From Litorisediminicola beolgyonensis (GTDB lineage Bacteria > Pseudomonadota > Alphaproteobacteria > Rhodobacterales > Rhodobacteraceae), in assembly GCF_042679605.1 (NCBI RefSeq), contig NZ_JBHTMU010000034.1:1-45134 (forward strand): a stretch of 45,134 nt of DNA. Direction: 5' to 3'. The notes beneath the pieces were generated by a model. That model saw nothing but the letters and a program-made list of their open reading frames with translations. It was not told where the DNA came from and ran no database searches. Positions 41,810-45,134 of this stretch are shown here, in pieces (position 1 is the first letter of the stretch; the number at the start of each line of letters is the position of its first letter). The position numbers and the translations under genes are program-made.

Positions 41810-44314
41810 GTGACCTGGGCGATGCTGGTCGCGTTCGCGATCAGCGTCGCGGTCATGGCGTTCCTCGGGGTCTATGTCGTGCGCGCCATCGACGAGTTCG
41901 GCAATTCGCGCACCGACAACATGGAATGGACCATGTCGCAGTCGGAGGTCGAATATCTTCGCTATCGCGGCGCCATCGCCGATGCCGAGGCCGGCCGCGT
42001 CCCGCTCGATCTGCTCAGGCGGCGCTTCGACGTCTTCTACAGCCGCATCGACACGCTGGCCTATGGCGACACGTTTTTCGAGCTTCGGCAGGATCCGAAC
42101 TACGCCGCCGATCTGCAGATGGTGCGCGACCACCTTGCCGAGACCGTGCTCCTGATCGACGGCCCGGACGCCGCGCTTCAGGCAGCCCTGCCCGGGCTGT
42201 ACCGCGCAAGCTCGGAGATCAACGACGCGGTGCGCGACCTGACGGTGATCAGCGTCGCCTCGAATGCCGAAAGCGCGGTCTCCCAGCGCGCCGAGATCCT
42301 GCGCACCCTGGTCAAGCTGGCGGTGATCCTCGCGCTGATGTTTGCAGCACTCCTGGTGCTGGCGGCGGGCCTGATGCATCTCAACAGGCGTCTCAAGCAA
42401 CAGACCTCCGAGATCCGCAGCACCGCCGAGCGCACCAAGGCCATCGCCGACACCGCGCTCGACGGGATCGTGGTCTGCGACAGCTCCGGCACCATCGTCG
42501 AGCTGAACCCCGCCGCGCTGCGGCTCTTCGGCCTGCCCTACGGCACGCCCATCGAGCGCAAGCTCAACGAGTTCCTCTGCCAGCGCGACGACCGGAGGCC
42601 CCTGGCCTTCATCGACGACGGTGTCCGCCCCGATCCCGCCGCGCGGCGCTTCGAGACCGAGGTCTGCGCCGATGACGGCCGCCGCTTCCCGGTCGAGATC
42701 GCCATCGACAGCGCCGGGCACGATCTCTTCGATCCGATCTACGTCGCCTATATCCGCGACATCTCGCGCCAGAAGGCGGCCGAGGACGCGCTGACCGAGG
42801 CGCGCGACCGCGCGCTGGCGGGCGAGCGTGCCAAGGCGCGGTTCCTCGCGGTGATGAGCCACGAGATGCGCACGCCGCTCAACGGTCTTCTGGGCACGCT
42901 GCAGCTCATGCGCGACACCGGTCTGTCGGAACCGCAGGACGATCTCCTCGACCGGACCGAACGCTCGGGCGAGATGCTCGTGGCGCTGGTCGACGACGTG
43001 CTCGACCTGTCGAAATTCGAAGCGGGCAAGCTCGACACCCTGCCCGAGCCGGTCTCGATCGACGCGCTGATGGCCAGCGTCATCGAGACCGCGCAGCCCC
43101 TGGCGCTTGCCAATGGCAACGTCATGGGCTGGACCTGGATCGGACCGCCCGAGGACCATGTCATGGCGGATGCGCGGCTCCTGCGGCAGGTGCTTCTGAA
43201 CCTCGTCTCGAACGCGGTGAAGTTCACTCGCGACGGCAGCGTGCAGGTCGAGGTCGAGCGGCTCCAGGGCAAGGACGGGCAGCTCGAGTTCCGCGTCATC
43301 GACACCGGGATCGGCATCGAGGCCGCCGATCTCGACCGGATCTTCGAGGATTTCGAACGCATCGACAGCTCTTACGCGCGCGCTGCGGGCGGCACCGGCC
43401 TCGGCCTTGGCATTGCGCGCCGCTACACCCTCCTGATGGATGGCGATATCGGTGCCGAAAGCGAGCCGGGCGACGGATCGCTCTTCTGGCTGCGTCTGCC
43501 GCTCGCCCGCGTCGACGGGGACATGGTCAGTGCCGACGCGCCGCAGAGCGCCGAGGCGCCCGTCGCCCCGCGTCCGCTCTCGGTGCTCCTTGTCGAGGAT
43601 AACGAGATCAACCGCTTCGTCGCCCGGCGGATGCTCGAAGCCGACGGGCACCGCGTCACCGAGGCCGGTGACGGCGCGGCGGGCGTCGCGGCCGCCGAGG
43701 CCGAGCGCTTCGACGCGATCCTCATGGACATCTCCATGCCGGTGATGGACGGCCAGGAGGCCGCGCGCCGGATCCGCGCGGGAAGCGGCCCCTCGAGCGA
43801 TGCGCCCATCATCGCCGTCACCGCCCACGCCCTGCCCGACGAGGTCGCCCGCTTCCGCAGCGCGGGCATGCAGCATTGCATCGGCAAGCCGGTGGATCGC
43901 GGTCTTCTGCACCGCATCCTCGGCCGCGTCGCACAAGAGCGGAAGGGACCCGGCCAGCCGCCCCGTCGGGCGCTTTTCGATCCCGAACACCTGATGTCGA
44001 TGCGCAACTCGCTGCCCGCCGAGATCTACGACGCGCTCATCGCCCGGTTCCGCAACGAGACGACCCGCGCCATCGCGGTGCTGAACGATCCCGAGACCCC
44101 GCCCGAGGAGGTCGCGACCACCGCGCACCAGCTCTCGGGCAGCGCCGCGGCCTTTGGGGCCGAAGCGCTCCGCGCCGATCTCGCGCGGATCGAGACCGAT
44201 GCCAAGGCGGGACGGCGCATCCAGCGCGAATTGCGCGAACGTCTGGCGCTCAACTGGCGCCGCACCGACAAGGCGCTGTCGGAATGGCGCCCGGAGCGCA
44301 CCGCGGCGGAGTGA
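41810..44314 (+). CDS. Hybrid sensor histidine kinase with receiver and HPt domains
   Basis: 834 residues from the GTG at 41810. Order: membrane helix (about 4-22), periplasmic sensor region to about 165, second membrane helix (about 168-190), PAS domain (about 215-325), HisKA with H-box MSHEMRTPLN (His351), HATPase with NLVSNAVKF, DTGIGIE and GGTGLGLGIARRY, receiver domain with LMDISMPVMDG (Asp640), and a C-terminal HPt with TAHQLSGSAAAFGA (His773). A complete phosphorelay in one chain. Output probably goes to a separate regulator; the NarL-type gene at 40340 is near but divergent. Real start may be a CTG at 41762. Confidence 0.93.
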   Translation: MTWAMLVAFAISVAVMAFLGVYVVRAIDEFGNSRTDNMEWTMSQSEVEYLRYRGAIADAEAGRVPLDLLRRRFDVFYSRIDTLAYGDTFFELRQDPNYAADLQMVRDHLAETVLLIDGPDAALQAALPGLYRASSEINDAVRDLTVISVASNAESAVSQRAEILRTLVKLAVILALMFAALLVLAAGLMHLNRRLKQQTSEIRSTAERTKAIADTALDGIVVCDSSGTIVELNPAALRLFGLPYGTPIERKLNEFLCQRDDRRPLAFIDDGVRPDPAARRFETEVCADDGRRFPVEIAIDSAGHDLFDPIYVAYIRDISRQKAAEDALTEARDRALAGERAKARFLAVMSHEMRTPLNGLLGTLQLMRDTGLSEPQDDLLDRTERSGEMLVALVDDVLDLSKFEAGKLDTLPEPVSIDALMASVIETAQPLALANGNVMGWTWIGPPEDHVMADARLLRQVLLNLVSNAVKFTRDGSVQVEVERLQGKDGQLEFRVIDTGIGIEAADLDRIFEDFERIDSSYARAAGGTGLGLGIARRYTLLMDGDIGAESEPGDGSLFWLRLPLARVDGDMVSADAPQSAEAPVAPRPLSVLLVEDNEINRFVARRMLEADGHRVTEAGDGAAGVAAAEAERFDAILMDISMPVMDGQEAARRIRAGSGPSSDAPIIAVTAHALPDEVARFRSAGMQHCIGKPVDRGLLHRILGRVAQERKGPGQPPRRALFDPEHLMSMRNSLPAEIYDALIARFRNETTRAIAVLNDPETPPEEVATTAHQLSGSAAAFGAEALRADLARIETDAKAGRRIQRELRERLALNWRRTDKALSEWRPERTAAE

Positions 44315-44317
44315 GGC

Positions 44318-44914
44318 TCAGCCGCCGATCCGCTCCCAGAGATCGAACTCGTCGGAGCATTTGCGCCGGAGCTTCGCCTCGAGCCCGGGATCGAGCGCGA
44401 TGTCGCGGCGGGGCGAGACATTCTCGCGCGGGAGATCGAGTGTCAGGCCGAGGCGCTCTTCGAGAAACCCGATGATCCGGCCCTGCTCTTCGTAGCGGAA
44501 GAAATGGGTGACCTCGGTTCCGTTCGGGCGCGGCTCCACGAATTTCGACTGCGCGCCGATATTGGCGAAGGCGGGCTTCTCGCCCTGCAGATAGGCCGCG
44601 ACGAAGGCGTCGAAGCTGATCCCGGCGGTGGAGGTCGGCTTGCCCTCGAGGAACGGGCGCTGGCGGTAGCGATACCAGGAGCCGAGCCAGGAGATCGGCT
44701 CGCGGATCACCGCCATGACCTCCATGTCCTCGGCGCCCGCCTTTTCGAACATCGGGCGGAAGAAGCGGTTGTAGCGGTAGACCGGCGCGTGTTTCAGCTC
44801 GGGCGGATCGTTGACGACCATCGAGGCGTGGGGCCCGAGCGCGCGCGCATAGGCCGAGGTGCCGGTCTTGGGGACCGCGAGAAAGACGAGCCGCTCTTTC
44901 CAGAAGACCAGCAT
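44318..44914 (-). CDS. Sulfotransferase-family-like protein
   Basis: 198 residues. VPKTGTSAYARAL at residues 14-26 is the 5'-phosphosulfate loop and VIREPISWLGSWYRYRQR the 3'-phosphate motif of PAPS-dependent sulfotransferases. Smaller than most members, and the acceptor is unknown. Start at 44914 with AGGGAG upstream. It converges with the kinase gene with 3 bases between the stops. Confidence 0.8.
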   Translation of the reverse strand: MLVFWKERLVFLAVPKTGTSAYARALGPHASMVVNDPPELKHAPVYRYNRFFRPMFEKAGAEDMEVMAVIREPISWLGSWYRYRQRPFLEGKPTSTAGISFDAFVAAYLQGEKPAFANIGAQSKFVEPRPNGTEVTHFFRYEEQGRIIGFLEERLGLTLDLPRENVSPRRDIALDPGLEAKLRRKCSDEFDLWERIGG

Positions 44915-45021
44915 GGGGCCGCTCCCTTGTTCTGCGCCGCCCCTGCCTAGCGCGGGCGCCCCGCGGCGCCTAGGGTGCGCCCTGCGCTCCGTCCTGCGCT
45001 GATGCAGCGGGGACTCAAATT

Positions 45022-45134
45022 CCCCGGTGACGCGCTATCGCGCTGTCCCGGTCGGGCCGCGCCCCCGGTGCCGCGCTGACGCGCTGGCCCGGTCGGACCA
45101 CGCCCCCGGTGACGCGCTGACGCGCTGGCCCGGT
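45022..45134. repeat. 41-bp tandem repeat running off the window
   Basis: Three copies of a 41-bp unit, starting at 45022, 45063 and 45104 (third cut by the window end after 31 bases), each beginning CCCCGGTG and containing two near-identical GACGCGCT blocks. Copies 2 and 3 are almost the same; copy 1 has a few changes. 41 is not a multiple of three, so a coding origin is unlikely. Confidence 0.9.

Noticed and set aside
41702..44128. Minus-strand open frame opposite the histidine kinase
   Set aside because: Shadow frame; no domains, and the plus strand encodes complete kinase domains.

Overview
The window is about 45 kb of high-GC DNA with tightly packed, often overlapping genes. Gene content points to an alphaproteobacterium of the Rhodobacterales (Roseobacter/Rhodobacter group). 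The evidence is the argS-SPOR-nagZ-scpA-scpB operon, the double-length dCTP deaminase, a zapA gene preceded by a coiled-coil partner, two adjacent gap loci near a transketolase, DUF1236/SH3 and DUF808 proteins, and FNR-type boxes. The genus cannot be fixed from the sequence alone. No rRNA, tRNA, CRISPR array, IS or prophage was recognised.

Layout. 1-2.4 kb: 3' end of an FtsX-type ABC permease plus its HlyD adaptor. 2.4-4.5 kb: PHA synthase converging on a phasin. 4.6-9.4 kb: a P2A-type calcium ATPase, dCTP deaminase and a secreted SH3/DUF1236 protein. 9.5-16.3 kb (minus): an orphan membrane coiled-coil protein, then the chromosome segregation and cell-wall operon argS-SPOR-nagZ-scpA-scpB with a small protein. 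16.3-20.1 kb: CPA/TrkA antiporter with a Rossmann protein, and dGTPase. 20.2 kb: an A-type Fe-S carrier. 20.6-23.6 kb (minus): a four-gene unit headed by a striking multi-repeat cysteine peptide. 23.9-25.5 kb: exonuclease III, BolA and a monothiol glutaredoxin. 25.55-26.8 kb: a low-GC insert with one unknown gene. 26.8-32 kb: PQQ-type sugar dehydrogenase, ketopantoate-reductase-like protein, cytochrome c and transketolase. 32-38.3 kb: zapA and partner, DUF808, two GAPDHs of probably different cofactor preference, and a PepSY/cytochrome b/membrane LuxR cluster. 38.4-44.9 kb: second cytochrome c, BluB, membrane cNMP-binding protein, NarL-type regulator, a molybdopterin-domain protein paired with a hybrid histidine kinase, and a sulfotransferase-like protein. 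The window ends inside a 41-bp tandem repeat.

Most notable: the minus-strand unit 23586-20569 encodes a 161-aa peptide with six 21-aa units plus a terminal FTTSC (seven FTTSC motifs). It is followed by an intercistronic hairpin, an all-helical His/Cys-rich protein of unknown function, a DMT-family exporter and a membrane-anchored protein. This has the layout of a multi-core modified-peptide system without a recognised maturase. Other signals are FNR-like boxes before both small cytochromes c, a shared CGCTAACA operator before both gap genes, a perfect 14-bp palindrome, and a DnaA-box cluster in the 361-base AT-rich gap upstream of the repeat peptide.
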